NCBI GenBank assembly: GCA_030848705.1
Contig: CM061241.1
Location: 81,663,178 to 81,727,177, forward strand
Length of the DNA: 64,000 nt
Reading direction: 5' to 3'
Source of the DNA: Heracleum sosnowskyi
Lineage: Eukaryota; Streptophyta; Magnoliopsida; Apiales; Apiaceae
Below are positions 32,491-46,300 of this stretch, piece by piece. A program made the translations under genes and the position numbers. The notes under the pieces were generated by a model that did not search any database, was not told where the DNA came from, and saw only the letters and a program-made list of their open reading frames with translations. Positions within the stretch are counted from its first letter, which is position 1; every line of letters begins with the position of its first letter.

Positions 32491-34203
32491 TCATTTACAG
32501 CCCGGTGGATTCATGACGCCGCCTAATTTAGGGTGAACATTGGCACAAGCAGAGTGAGCAATCTTATCAACTGTATTGTTGCCAGTATACTTGAGATCAA
32601 TATCGGATAGTTCAATGTGGTCGCAAGGAACAGAACTACTGCAATTCAGGCTCACTGCAATATTAGACCACGTGGTTCCCTTTATATTCTTGAAGAAAAT
32701 GTTGCTTATCTTCACCCTCGATGGCTGCAGTCATCATCAAATTTTGCGACTTAGAGGATGGAGTAATTAATTAGTACCAATTTAATTATAGTCTATATAT
32801 ATATATTGTACGTACGTACCACTGGTTTCATGGAGGCATAGTTCTGATCGATTATGATGGGGTTGTACACATCATGCATGATCAAATTTTGAAATGTAAT
32901 GTTATCTGCTACTAGCTTTGGTGAGTCATGGAATGTCTTGATCCTTGCACCATTTAGAGTTTTAACAAATGTACAATTGTCCACAAAAATGTTGCGCACA
33001 TCCGTCTCGTACGGGAACCTTCCAAGACTTCCAACACTGTGGTGAAACAAACAGTGAGTACGTATACTAGTAACCACAATAATTATTATATATACTCTAA
33101 TCGGTAAAATTAAAAATTCCAACCTGATGCCATGTCCAGGGCCACATAAGATATTTTTAACAGTAATATCAATGCTACCATCGCCAATGGAAACGCAGTC
33201 ATCACCAACTGCAATGGTGGAGTCAGATATGTGAACATTTCTAAGACGGCCGACATGGATTCCATCGGTGTTTGGGCTGTCGCCAGGTGATGTTATGTGC
33301 ACGTTACATATCGTCACATTCTCGTTTTCAAACACCTTCATATTGAATCCCTTGGCATTTACGAAGAATACGTTTTCAATTCTGGAGTTGTTAGATTGGG
33401 CAAGTACAAGAGACTGCATCCACAAGTAGATCATTACATATATATATATATATATACTCATCAATTGCCAAATGAATGTGAGATGAAACATATATATATA
33501 AGTAGCTAGCTAGCTTACGTCCGGAAGAGGTTTGCCTTTTTCGCCAATAGCTCGCAAGTGCCAAATGTGCTCCCCTTGTGCATTAAGGGTACCTCCACCA
33601 TTAAGTACAAAATTTTGGACTCCAATGACATTGATCCAATATCCTTTGGGGAATGCTTGCTGATCTGGCTTGGCCAACAGAGTCCCCTGAAGTTCCATAA
33701 GGACACTTGGGGCAGTGCATGGTCCGCGAAAATCAAGTTCTGCCGTCAACCACGTCCCCTTGGGTATAAACAATTTTGCTGCTGTAGGGCAAGTACAAAC
33801 ATCTTTCCATGCAGCAAGGAAAGCCTAGAAAAAACAGTGAAATTATCTTAAAAAATTGTATTTTCCAAACTTTATACTCCTAATAAATTTTCAAAATTAT
33901 ACGAAAACAATGTCTGGCGATACTCACCTGAGTATCATCAGTTTTTCCATCTCCCTTGGCATTCCCATATTTGGATACATCAAAAGGTTTGTAGTTGGGG
34001 CAGGTCCCGTCAGCATGAATAACAGGATGACCAGGGGCAACATGGCCATGCCCATGCCCACTGTCACCGGACAGAGTACGACGAGTGAAAGGATCAAAAG
34101 TCTTGTCATATTGATCAGCTTTTACTAAACATGACAGTAGCGGAACCAGACACCATACTTTAAGAATGGCTCCTTGGACATTAAAACTTCTTGTTAAAGA
34201 CAT
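32491..34203 (-). CDS. PG2: GH28 polygalacturonase, five exons
   Basis: Paralogue of PG1 and, like it, expected to be a secreted enzyme cleaving homogalacturonan. The exons in reading order are 34203-33928, 33824-33519, 33413-33124, 33036-32820 and 32724-32491, with GT/AG borders. The joined frame is 1323 nt, or 440 residues. Exons 2, 3 and 4 are exactly as long as in PG1 (306, 290 and 217 nt). All GH28 motifs are present: SPNTDGI (Asp244), AVGDDC (Asp265/266), GPGHGIS (His288) and RIKTF (Arg322, Lys324). A signal segment (VWCLVPLLSCLVKA) follows MSLTRSFNVQGAI. The His/Gly-rich linker is shorter than in PG1. No fault was found. Just beyond its 3' end lies the hydrolase relic, which marks a duplication joint. 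Confidence 0.93.
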
Positions 34204-34284
34204 ATTTAATTGGAAGAAACACAACCAAATAATTATTGTTGGTGTAATTAACTAGTACGAAGGCTAAGCATAGCTTAATCCTCT

Positions 34285-34292
34285 TATTTATA
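34285..34292 (-). promoter_or_regulatory. Probable TATA box of PG2
   Basis: TATAAATA on the minus strand, about 82 bp before the ATG. Confidence 0.6.
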
Positions 34293-34304
34293 GTGTTAAA
34301 TTTG

Positions 34305-34376
34305 GTCTAAAAAGTAGCAAGTATAGCAGGCTCCAATACTTAATAACAGCTTACTACAATAACGGTCGACCACTAA
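34305..34376 (-). promoter_or_regulatory. Promoter block shared with PG1
   Basis: It contains GGTCTAAAAAGTAGCAAGTA, then AACAGCTTACTACAATAACG with GTCGACCACT, matching 18760-18845 upstream of PG1. Confidence 0.55.
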
Positions 34377-35090
34377 TTGTTTGTATTCTACGAAAGACTA
34401 GCTAAATTAGTTGTTTTAGACTGCAATTAGTTAAGTCTTAGCGATAATCTTGTATTCATTTACTTTCAAACTATACATTTGAATAATTACTTCATTTATT
34501 TTTAACTTCAAAATTTATCAATCCTGTTTTTTTTGCATTGCCGATAAAATATACTGACGCTTTGCTTTGTGATTTTTAACCTTAATAGTACACACTTTTC
34601 TAAGAACAACAATATAATTTAGAGTAATGTTAGAGGTATCGAATTGGGTACCGAAATCTGGTACATGATGTGGCACGATAATTTAGAATGATTTTATTGG
34701 TGGAATTAATGTGAATGCAGGAGTTCCATTATTATTAATCGTTCACAAATAGTTTTCACAAATAGTTTTCGGTCTGCAAGAATTTTGGCTAACATCAGAA
34801 AATCTAACAACCTTGGTTGGACATTTGATTGTTTTAATCATGTGATCATATTTGTCTTCTTCTTTCCAAAAACTTAAGAGTAAGGCTAAGCAATCATAAA
34901 ATATTTTTATAAAAATCTCCCGAATGAGAGTGTATGGGGCCCATTTTGTTTAATACTATTTATACAATTAATCAAAAGATGACATGTGTATTATGGTAAC
35001 TTTTATAAAAATAAAATTATGATTTTCTAGCATTTTTCAGAACTTAAAGACATGATTAACCGGTATATAATTTTAATCCATTAATAACAA
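34377..35090. other. Intergenic, no gene seen
   Basis: AT-rich upstream flank of PG2. It holds a short direct repeat (CACAAATAGTTTTC) near 34745-34770; nothing else is supported. Confidence 0.5.
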
Positions 35091-35099
35091 TCTATTTAG

Positions 35100-35930
35100 G
35101 ATCATTGTTGATCTTAAAGGATTAGTAATAATTCTAAAGAAATCGACCTGCAATCTCGTTGACTTTGGCTGATTTTTTTTGTGTAATGTTTTAAAATCTT
35201 ATGATTTTAACGAGATTTCAAATGATAAAAAATATACTATCAAAATTTCAGTGCAGATTTTGATGAATTAATAATAATTCACAGATTTTTGTTGAGTTTG
35301 TAGAGTATGACACATTTCAAACATTTTTAACAAATCATTACAAATCTCATAAATTTTAGACGGATTTTAAAACTAAAAAGTATACTAGTAATTATGTCGA
35401 AATCCACCATTTTCATCCAAAAATATTCATGAATATTTTAACACCACTGAATTTTAATAGATTTTTTCAATCCAAATTTAATACATTTAAATTTTAAAAG
35501 ATATTTTAAAATCCCAAGACCCAGATTTTATACCACCCATATTGAATACTAGTAGATTTTAAAGGTTTTCTAAAAACTGAAATTGAATAATACTCCATAA
35601 TTTCTAAAATTCAAAAAATATTTAAAATTTCAATTGAATACACGCTTAGCTTAGTAGGAAAAAGACACGAGCAAATCCATCAAAATTCACTCTTTTATTA
35701 TATCGACAAAATTTACAGATTTTTGAATATCATGAAATTTAGTAGATTTCTAAAAAATTAAATTAAATACACCAAAATTTTAATAGACTTATAAAAATTT
35801 ACAATAAATACATTTGAATTTTTAAAATTCAAATAAAAATCTCAATAAATATATCCGAATTTTAATGAGCTTTCTAAAATTCAATCCAAATATATTTCAA
35901 TTTTTAAAATCCAGAAAAATTCGGATCAAC
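35100..35930. repeat. Second copy of the GATTTTAA / GAATAC repeat family
   Basis: Many direct and inverted copies of 'AATCTACTAGTATTCAA', 'GATTTTAAAG' and 'AATTGAATAC', as at 13795-14260. It is probably a degenerate, internally repetitive MITE cluster. Confidence 0.5.
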
Positions 35931-36039
35931 CCCTCTATCGTCTAAATCTAGTAATTTGGTAGCAATAAAATCTGAGCTTGGAGGACAAAGAGGTGAAAAG
36001 GACTTTATTCCATATGCATCCTAAAAAATCGCCCAGGCG

Positions 36040-37030
36040 AAATATTAGAAAATTGTAGGAGATGATATAATTCAAATGGTCAAGGATTTCTTCCTAAAGG
36101 ATACATTCGATGACAATCTCACATAAACTAATACAGTGCTGGTTCCTAAGAAGACGTGCCCGACCTATATACATGACAGACTTGAGACCCATATCCCTTT
36201 GTATGAATCAGAAACTGAAAGTGCAAATTCAGGATTCTGGTGTAAGTCGTGGAATCTGAAAGTCCCACCAAAAACAAAAAATTTCATATGGAGAGCAGTA
36301 ACTGGTTGATTTCCCATTAAAACACAGTTGAGAGCTAAAAGGTCGATGTTGATGTCTATTGCCCAGTCTGTGATACTGAACCAGAAACAACCCTCCATGT
36401 GCTAGTTACTTGTCTTTTTGCTAAGGCTTGCTGGTTTAGTTTGGACAACCGAGCTGTAGATGAGGAGTATTTTTCATTCAAAGACGGGATGGTGTGCATG
36501 TTTGCTCATTACTCGGGGGAAGAGTTAAAAGGCAGAATTATGCTAAGTTGGGCACTGAGAAAAAACAAAAACGAGCTGATTTGGAACCAAAAGAGCATGG
36601 TGGTTGCAGGGGTTACATAGTTAGCAAAACTGGTCTTTAGTCAAATGCAGAATGCACAAGACAAGTCGTTTCACAGTTCTCTTGGGTTTATATATGACCC
36701 AAGCAGACGGTGATGTGCACTGGAGACGTCCAAATGAACACACGACGACTAAGGTAAATGTTGACGCTGCACTATTTGAGGAGTCCAACTCTTACAGTTT
36801 TTGTTATGATATGAAGCTGCAAATATGGTAGTATTGCTCCTGAAATGGCAGAAGCTATTGCTATGAAGGAGGCCTTAAGCTGGGTGAAGTCTCATAATTG
36901 GTTTAATATGGAAGTGGTCAAGTGGAGTCAGATTGCTTACTAGTCATTCAAGTGATTCGTTGCTCATCGGTTACAATATTATCTTATTTTGGTCGAGTTA
37001 TCGAAGAATGCAAGTAGCAATTATTGAAAC
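36040..37030 (+). pseudogene. Degenerate LINE ORF2 remnant
   Basis: The pieces read in order as part of an RT domain (GDDIIQMVKDFFLKDTFDDN.., NTVLVPKK), then after a large deletion the zf-RVT region (WNLKVPPKTKNFIWRAV; then C..C-type residues and LVTCLFAKACW), then the start of RNase H (KVNVDAALFEE) near 36750. Stops and frame changes separate them. It is much older than the LINE at 29883-32099. Confidence 0.75.
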
Positions 37031-37324
37031 TTAAAAATTAAATTAGTGTCTTTAAAATTTGTTAAGCCATTGAACAATGTAGCTCATTATTGTTGTTCAT
37101 TGTTCATATAATAATGAACAATTTGGTGAATTAATGAAATTTTACTTGTTTGGCAAAAGAAAAATTTTATCTAAATTCCATTCAAACTAATTAATGATCA
37201 CTAATCCACTATCACTTTCTTTAATCTGGTTGAACGGATCACAACAGAATAGATTTGACCCCTACATCTTATTTCGCCATGCCATAACCAATGCAAATTC
37301 TACACAAATATACATATTACTCGG

Positions 37325-37860
37325 TGTTCTAAATGATTAATAGCTAGACGGCGGATCAACGAACTGATTAAGCGAAAATCGGTCAATTAATTATTTTTCA
37401 TAAAAACGGTCAAAAATCGGTTGAACCCGTCAAAAATCGGGCTAATTATTAAAAAATAGTAAAAATTAGTTGAAATTAAAAAAATAATAAAAATTTTAAA
37501 ATTTTAAAAGGTAGAAACTTGATTTAACAAAAGGAAAAAACATTATTTTTGTACATATAATTATAATTTTAGATGCCTAAATTGTAAATTCTCTTAAGTT
37601 TTTCTATTAAATTGATCTCTAATTGAAAAGTTAAACATTCAAAATTTCATTTATTACAATTATATAACATTTTAAACATATTTGCATAAATATATGATAA
37701 TAATATATGTTTAGTTGAAATAAAAATATAAAAAATATTATTAAATTTATTCCGATTAATGATCCGATTAATCATTCCGATTAATCCCCGATTACCCGAT
37801 TAATCCTTGAACGGTACCTTCACCGATTAACTCCGATTCACCCGACACTGATATTACTCC
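37325..37860. repeat. GATTAATCGG-family repeat, second copy
   Basis: The left part has AAAATCGGTCAATTAATT and GGTCAAAAATCGG; the right end has several CCGATTAATC copies. It is related to 16185-16670. Confidence 0.45.
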
Positions 37861-38545
37861 AAAAGAAAACTTACCATCGAGAACATTAGGCGAATGAACG
37901 CTAAAAGAAAACACTTATAATATTGTTGGTGTATAACTCCAATTTAGTTATATGCACTCAAATAATAATAATTATTATTATATGATAAAATAGTAAAAAA
38001 ATAATGATCCTGAAATTATTTTGAGAAACCTTTTCTTAAGATCATAAAAATATACGTAAATAAATTTAATCATTTATTACTAAATATTTACTTTTCATTT
38101 TATTAATTTATTTATAAACTAAAAAGTATAATAATTAAATAAATAATATAATATATTTCAATCAATCACTGCCTGTGAAAGTTCTTGAGATAACTTTATG
38201 AGAACTTAAAATTATTATTTATGACTTAAATTTGTTTAAAATAATAAATGAAAGCTAAAAATTATTTGTTTGGGTAATTTGTATTACGGAGAACTATATG
38301 TTAGTAAAAATGTAAAAAGTAAAAATTAATTTGAACAATATATTAGAATGATAATAGTAACTTTTATAATAAAATCAAAAAAATAAATACGTTATTCAAA
38401 ATATTTTATATATATTTTTTAATTTTAATTATTTTTAAAGTTATACGTACATTTTTATACTCAAATTTCATTTTAAACCCTAAAAAAAATCATTGCCAAA
38501 CATGCTCTATATAATGCGGCAACAACTAAAATATTCAGCACTTAC
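37861..38545. other. AT-rich spacer, nothing recognised
   Basis: No coding frame or clear repeat border. Confidence 0.5.
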
Positions 38546-38554
38546 TACTAAGGG

Positions 38555-39405
38555 ATTAGCGTGGTTCGGTTTGGTGCAATTTCGGTCTAAAACCAAACTG
38601 TAACCAAACCAAAATTGTGTGGTTTCTAAAATTAGAAACCAAAACCAAACCGTAACCAAACCAAAATTGTGTGGTTTCTAAAATTAGAAACCAAAACCAA
38701 ACCAAAGATCATTAGTGAGGTTCGGTTTTCGTAAATTTGATTTCGATTCTAAGTGGTGCGGTTTCAGTTTTAGAACCAAATCTAATCATAAATAATATAA
38801 TATAATTTTTTCGATTTTATGATATGATATAATTGCGAATGTGCGATCTAATGCCAATATTAATCTATTGCCTCATCAAGTGTTGCCTAATCTGAACATT
38901 CCAGATTATCTAAAATAGAATGTACCATATACTCCATATATCACAAGGGAAACTCCATCTAAGACTAAGTCATGTATTTTCTATGTTAGCACAAGACAAT
39001 AGACTAGACAAAAGGTTGGATAAATCGACTAATAAACTAAGTACAAACTTCAAGCCATCCTTAATAAATGTCACTTGGGCCAAACTATGCATTTCAGTTT
39101 AGTTGATTCACTGGACAACTTAATACTGACACAGTAACATGTATAAAAATTCTTATAAATTTATATTACAAAAATTATTTATATAATTATTTTTAATATA
39201 TATAATAAAATATATTATTAATATTATTATAGTTCGGTTCGGATCGGTTTTTATTCGGTTTAAAAATTTTAGAAACCAAACCGTAACCAAATTATTGATA
39301 CGGTTTTTATTCGGTTCAGTTTTAAAATGGTACAATTTTAAATGGTACAGTTTCGAACGATTTTTCGTGATTTCGGTTTTGATTTCAATTTCCCATTTGA
39401 CTTTG
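38555..39405. repeat. CGGTTTGGTT-type element with 52-bp duplication
   Basis: The left part (38565-38770) and the right part (39230-39380) carry opposite-strand versions of 'GGTTCGGTTT..' and 'AACCAAACCGTAACCAAA', suggesting a non-autonomous DNA transposon with long inverted ends. At 38601-38703 a 52-bp unit is duplicated. Each copy contains the palindrome GGTTTCTAAAATTAGAAACC. Confidence 0.5.
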
Positions 39406-39419
39406 CTCATCCCAAATTC

Positions 39420-40215
39420 ACTGCTCTAGAGTCTAGCCAACCATTGTTGATTCAGGCCGTATAAGTCTTTTTTTAATTCCACGGACAAAGTGGTTATCTT
39501 TTTACCTTTTTTAGTTGTTTAAAACATATTTCCAAACGTGCGGTAGTCACAAATGACAACTTCTTCTTTTTACCCCCCGTTTTGGTCATTTTTATCATAA
39601 TTTAAAGAAAAAAATGCTTAAATTATCCAAAATATCATAATTTAAAAAAATATTCTTTCTACCACAAAAATATGCATTATTATAATGCGTTTTCTGAAAA
39701 TGCATCCCATACATGCGTTAATCGTTTAAACACTCGTTGCGTTAAAGTAGAAACACATATCATGCAATTAATAAAATTATTGCCGGTGCATTAGTGTAAG
39801 AAAATATATAATTACTTGTTGTTGCATTATAGTTTTGTTTTATCCGAAAAAGTGATAATTTAAAATAAAAAAAAATCTGTATTATTAACTTTTATTAATT
39901 TTCCCAAGCAACTTACATTACGGTTTTTCAATCTTAAATTTGACAAATAAATCTAATATATTTGTATCCTTCTCAACATTTTTTGCTACTACTTTTTAAG
40001 AAAATAATTAAAAACAAGAATCAATCTATATTTTTCCTCTTTTTTTTTCACTCTGTACATTTATGCTTTTTAATTTTATACTTAAAACAAAACAAATTAA
40101 ATTAACCCAATGAAAAACGAATAAAATAATAATAAAATAATCTCTAAGGTCAACAAACTGAAGTCCAATATGGCTAACTGACAAGGTGACATATTTGATC
40201 ATCCTCTGTCTGTGT
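39420..40215. other. Upstream region of the hydrolase gene, nothing else seen
   Basis: The last 70 bp include GTCAACAAACTGAAGTCC, which is conserved in the relic at 32226. Confidence 0.5.
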
Positions 40216-40220
40216 CTCTA

Positions 40221-40226
40221 TATAAA
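40221..40226 (+). promoter_or_regulatory. Probable TATA box of the hydrolase gene
   Basis: TATAAA in CTCTATATAAACACAC, 95 bp before the ATG. It is followed by a short (CATA)n run at about 40238-40258 in the leader. Confidence 0.65.
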
Positions 40227-40315
40227 CACACATTAAATACATACATACATACATACACACAAACCTCTGTCTTTGATCAGAGATTTGAGTTTACAAGAAA
40301 CTCAAATTTCTAACA

Positions 40316-43300
40316 ATGGATTTTAGTTTTGACATTGAAAATTCAAGCTCACCCTACATACAATTGCTTAAAGTTGCCACCTTGATACCCATTTCTCACT
40401 ACTTGTTGGGCTTTTCTTTGATTTTTTTTACATTTTTATACAATTTTCTTGAGATTCATTTTTTTCAAGATTTGTTTAGTGCGTTTAGAGGCCAACACGT
40501 GTTGTTGACTTTTAATTCTTGCTCTCAACTTTACAAGGAAGTTGCCTCCAAATGTGAGATTCTTCATGGAAGGTGATGATTCTTTGTTGTTTTAATTGTG
40601 TTTGATCATATGGGTTTTGTGTTTTTTGAATTTATGATTTGATATGTGTTGTGAAATGGGGTTTTGATGTTTGTTTGTTTGGTTAAGATTGGAATGGGGC
40701 TAGGTTGATATTCCCAATGTGAATTTTTTGGCTTTATTATGTTAGAAAAAAAGGTAAAGTACATGTGTCTGAACAATATTTTTGTTTGTTTAAATGTTAA
40801 ATAGTTTAGGAATCAAGTCATCATGTGGTGATTTGTAGTAATGTGACCGATGATATGTAGCTGGTTTGTCGAGTTTATAGTGGATCATGACGCCATATAT
40901 ATAATCTTTTTGAACAAACAATGTGTACTGTACTAATGGTAGAGACCTGGTATTCAGTACTATCTTGTGTTTTTTTTCTTCTTTTATGTTTCTTCTGATT
41001 GCTAAATTTGATCATTTTCTTTTCCTAAAAGGGATTAAATTTATTGGGAAAGTAGTAATTTTAATCAATAAAATTCACAAACTCACAATGTAACCAAAAA
41101 AAGTTGCCAGGGTGGGATTTATGTGTATGCATTGGCCTCCTGTAATCCTTTAGATAATAGAATTCGAAAGCATGGAGCTTTCATTGTAAAAATTGGCCTT
41201 GCTTCACAGAAGCACGCCCATTACTCGTTAGGAGTGCATTTCTGCTAATTGTATTTTGGAGGACGTCTCTACTTCAGAATCTGTATATAGCTACTCAGTC
41301 TTGTAGTAATTGTTTAAAATGCAGGTATTTGGCTACACCTTGGCTCTCAAGTCCTCATTTCCAAACTGTTTTCTTAAGCTTTTATGGCAGGGCTCCTTCT
41401 CTCAGATACAAGAGGTGATGATTTGGTGCATTGTATTATTTATTATTGGCATGGATAGATTCTGTTGCCTATTGATGTTTATCCTATTGATCTCATTATT
41501 CTCATTTAAGTGGCCAGTATTAGTTTTGGAGGCTTTTTTTCCCTAATAAAATTCCTGAAATCAGTATTATTTCTCTTCTGAACACCATTGTAAGACAGAT
41601 GTGTAAATATTGAGGCTGATAACATAATAGGTAGTTTAACTCTTAGGCCTTGTTTGTTTTATAATATTCTCATTTTCTATTACATTTCATCCTTAAGTTA
41701 TCCCAATGACTAAATTTTTTAATTTTCCCCAGGATTATAATGGCTAGACGCCTAGTATGAGGAAGGTGATTAGTAATCCACCAACAATCAAAATGAACTA
41801 GAAAGTAACCAAAACTTGTTGATGGGATTATCTTAAGAAATCATTTTTAATAAAACGAGAACAAATTACAAATAGCGCAAACAAACATAGCCTTAAAGTT
41901 CTAATGACAAGTGAAGATTAGATTACATCTTGCATGTTAAAATTCTTGGATTGTTTTTGTAAACTTGAAAAGCAATTAGTTCTCGAAAATTTACATGGTA
42001 TTGAATGATTTGGGATAGTGATCCCTAGACCTTAATGCTATAAGAGTGAATACTTTTCCTGGACAGTTTCAATATTACCTTTTGCTCCTGTTGTATATAT
42101 CATCTTAGGCGGTAGGCGGAGGCAAAACGCCTTATTTAGTGAAAATTGGACCAACCTAATGAAGCAAAGACATTAGTTTGACTAACCTATTTCTTTTTTG
42201 AAACTTAAGTATGCCAGCTCTGATGCATTAATGTCTATTTTTTTTTCAGAGAGTTATTTGTTACACCTGATGGTGGAACAATAGCTTTGGATTGGGCAAC
42301 AAATATAGATGGTAATAGCCATTTCTTCTTCTTTCCCTAAAAAGTCATTTCTCCATCCTTTTCATACTCTTGTTCAACATTATAAGGATCACTACAATGA
42401 AAATATTTGCTTTAACATAGTCTTTGAGGTGGATTAGTGAAGTACAATATTAGTCAATAGTATGATTGACAGTTTACAGTAGTTCCAGTTTCTATGGTTT
42501 ATGTTCCTAAAGAGTCAACATATAGCGGTGGTGTATCTAGTATGTAAATTGTGATGATTAGCTACATCAATGTGTGTTGACAAGTAAATATAATTATCTA
42601 TATAGTCTTTGATGATTCAGTCACATTGTCTTTCTTAGATCATACAGTGTTCAACAATTTATTGATTAACATGTTTCTTGCATGTCGTTATAATTATTCC
42701 CATTGATATCAGGCATGCAAGTGAATGGTGAAGTTCAAACAGATGATAAAGAACCTGTAGTGGTAGTGGTTCCTGGCTTGACGAGCGATTCAGACGCTGC
42801 TGTAAGATTTCTTGTCCCCTTGCTTTAAACTTTTATGAAAACCTGGAGTTTTTTAGATGCCATAGGAATCTGTTTAGGTTATTTAAGATGTGTTATATTA
42901 TATACACGCTACAAGTTGTTGGATGTAGAAGATCTTGGCTTCATCTGCTATTTTAAACTACTATGCAGGGATTATATAGCTTTACATATGTGTCAGTTGT
43001 TTCAGACAAGTAACCAGTTCTAGTTCGTTTAATATGTTCTTTCATGTACTCTATCAAGTTATCTGTAAGACAACATACCTACGAACTGTGTTAATTGTAC
43101 AGTATGTGAAGCACTTGGCTTTCAAGATGGTCAAACGCCGTTGGAAAGTTGTTGTGAGCAATCATCGAGGACTTGGTGGCATATCAATTACTGTAAGTAT
43201 CAGGCCTACCTAAATACACATTCAGTATCGATGCTTTATTGTTATCACCTAGTAATATGATTCGTGTTTTGCAATTTCACTTTCTTTGTTATTGTCAGAA

Positions 43301-46300
43301 ATTTATTTTTCTTCAAGTCAATTTGTTTGTTGTTACTGTTTGGTTAGAAATTATCTGTCCTTTCGTGTAGTTTGCTTACAAGAATCTGACTGTTATTGGT
43401 TTGTTCCTTTACTATTTGAGCAATATTAGGCTGTATTATTTGAACTAATAAATTCAGTTAGTGGTAAAGGAGAAAGATGTGAGAGAAGAAGAGGCTACAA
43501 TAATTTGATTAAGTTTAAAGAAGTTTGTTTAAGGTAAAAGGCACAAATAGACAAAAGACATGGTAATACTTGGTAAATATGTTCGCAGTTCACTGGTGCC
43601 TTATACTTCAAGAAGTTGTAGGACATTGAATTTTTCATAAATATTACTGACAGCAAATTGTTGTCGTTCATGTATCTGGCAGTCAGATTGCTTCTATAAT
43701 GGTGGATGGACAGAGGATATACGTAAAGTCGTTGAGCATATTCATCAACGGTATCCGGAAGCTCCTCTATTTGTTGTTGGGACCAGTCTTGGTGCCAATA
43801 TTGTGGTATTTTTTCGTTGAATCATCTATCTTCTTTGTCTATCTATAAAAAATGTTTGCATGCAATGCTCTAAATTAGAACATCCTGATTCTTTGTTTTT
43901 CGTAGTAGTAGTATTTGAAATTAGAACCACCCTTAAGACTACTTAAGACTTTACATGCTTCCGTTATTAATAATAGGTAAATGCAGTTTAATATTGTAAA
44001 ACGATTACTTCTTCCATTTCCATATGTGCTTTCCAAGTCAACCATAGATGATAAAGCATCGGTTTCTGACACTGTAGTTCTCGCTTTACTAGTCATCTAT
44101 ATCACATACTTTATTAAATTTTTTCAGTTGCTCTTAAACATGAACTGAAGGTACCTTGAACTAACCCTATAGGTTTTTCCGTTCCTCTTAGAACCATTGT
44201 TAGACCATAGCTGATAGTTTTATCCTAAATTTGTTGACATGTGGTCCAGAAAATATTTAAAACTTACCTCTTGTTTTTGCTAAAAAAATTTATTTGCATG
44301 CAATATCTAAACTTTCCTACGCCTTGTTTGTATGGGGTAGTATGCAATGGAGATAGGGATGGGAAAATGTGAAGAAAATTAGAGGTGTAAAAGAAGGATG
44401 GAGGAGGGGAGAGTGAAGATAATATTGGAAGTGTGTATTCCTTATGTTAGATTTGTAGAGGATATGGTGAAAATCAGGAATAAGAATATATTTACAAAAT
44501 GGAATGAATGAGATCTAGTTTAAATTTTGTAGAATTGAGTGGTACAAGAGTGAAAATTATGCATAATTGTCCATGAAAAGGTGTTCACTTTAATACATTT
44601 CTTCCAATGTAATGCAGCGTTTAATAATGATACTTTTATGACTTGTCGTCGACATACAGTTACTTCTGTAATTTGTAATAGTCGAAAAGATGGGGCAAAC
44701 ATGTTAAGATAATAATTGAAAGTAGAATAGGCAAGTATAGTGTATGCCTATACGGCATGAAGTGTATGAGAACTAGAATAAAAAGCAAAGTGATAAAGGA
44801 AATATCTCAGCCAGAAAGTTTTAAATTCCACTTCTTGTCTGAGCAGACTGTGCCCCTTCCTAGTTTCTGTCCATTTACCACAAGTTTTTCTGAGCTATTG
44901 TACTCACGTCTGCTACTTCCCTAAGGTCACCAACTGCATGCTTGCGAACTAAATCAATTCTATGCTTGACCTTTTTACAGCCTCAGCCCACATTTATTGT
45001 AATCATGAGCATATTAATTACACCCCTTTTGCTTTAAAACTTCCTATGTGGTAGATGTATGTTGCAATGTGATCTCATGATGCAAAGATGATTAGAAAGA
45101 CTTGCAATGTTCAGTTAGTCCCGAGCTATTGTTATTCTAATTGTTAGTGTTTTTTTATTTAACTACTTCATTTCTTTCAGGTCAAGTATCTCGGGGAGGA
45201 AGGGGCTAATATCCCAATTTCTGGTGCTGCAGCAATCTGCTCTCCTTATGATCTATTGGTTAGTATTTGGGCGACTGACGTGGATAACCGTAGTTAGCAT
45301 ACAAGCAATGTTCCATCAGAAACTTTATCTAATCTTTACAAATATACATCTTATAGACCGACCTTATACTGAGTCAAATAGTCAATTAGGTCACTGTTTA
45401 TATCCATTTCTATTCTTCTCTTAATACATAGAGAATATCTCAGTGTGATCCTTAATTACATGTTGTTGCAACTCCGCTTTTGCTCAATTGGCTCTTGTTT
45501 TGTTCAGTAATGGCTTCCATAGCATGTAGGACTCAAATACTTGCTTTGTAGGTGAGCAAGTTAATTACAAAAACTCTTGCAGTGATTGTGTGTAGGGAGC
45601 CTCATTTTGATGATAATTGATAATAATAAAAACATTAATCCTTCAGTTACTGATGTAGAAGTTTACCATATTACTTTTAAAATATTGATCTCTCCCACTT
45701 CCCAGGTTTGCTTGTTCTTTTCATATACAAGTAACATGCATTGATCCTAAGCTTGATTAAAATGTTTCTGAACTCTATTGTATGTAGTATTTGATTAACT
45801 GTTAAATTTAATGATTTTTGGTTCCAGTAAAACCTGATTACACGCCTTGGATCACTTCTTTCATGTGGCAGATAGCTGATAGGTTTCTCAATCGCGGGGT
45901 TGTGCAGAGATTCTATGACAAAGTGCTAACACTTGGATTAAAAGATTTTGCTCAGCTGTATGTTTTCATCACCCTCTTATCCAGTATATCTTTTAACACC
46001 AAATGTGTTGTAATAGTCTTGCTTTGTCGTCTTAAGTCTTAAGCTCCACGTATTTGTTCGATCCTGCTGCTTATGCATCTGTCAGTAACCTATTAAAAGA
46101 ATTGTCAATTGACCAGCTTGTTATTTTTTTGTAGGCACCAGCCTGTACTATCTCGATTAGCAGATTGGGATAGCATTATGAAGGTCATTTATTTTCTTTA
46201 TTGTTTCTTCCACTAGCATTTTCTTATTTTATGCTCTAATATGCTAGTAAATGAATTAAGATTTTCTCTTTGTTTCTTTGCCAAAACTTTTATTATTCTT

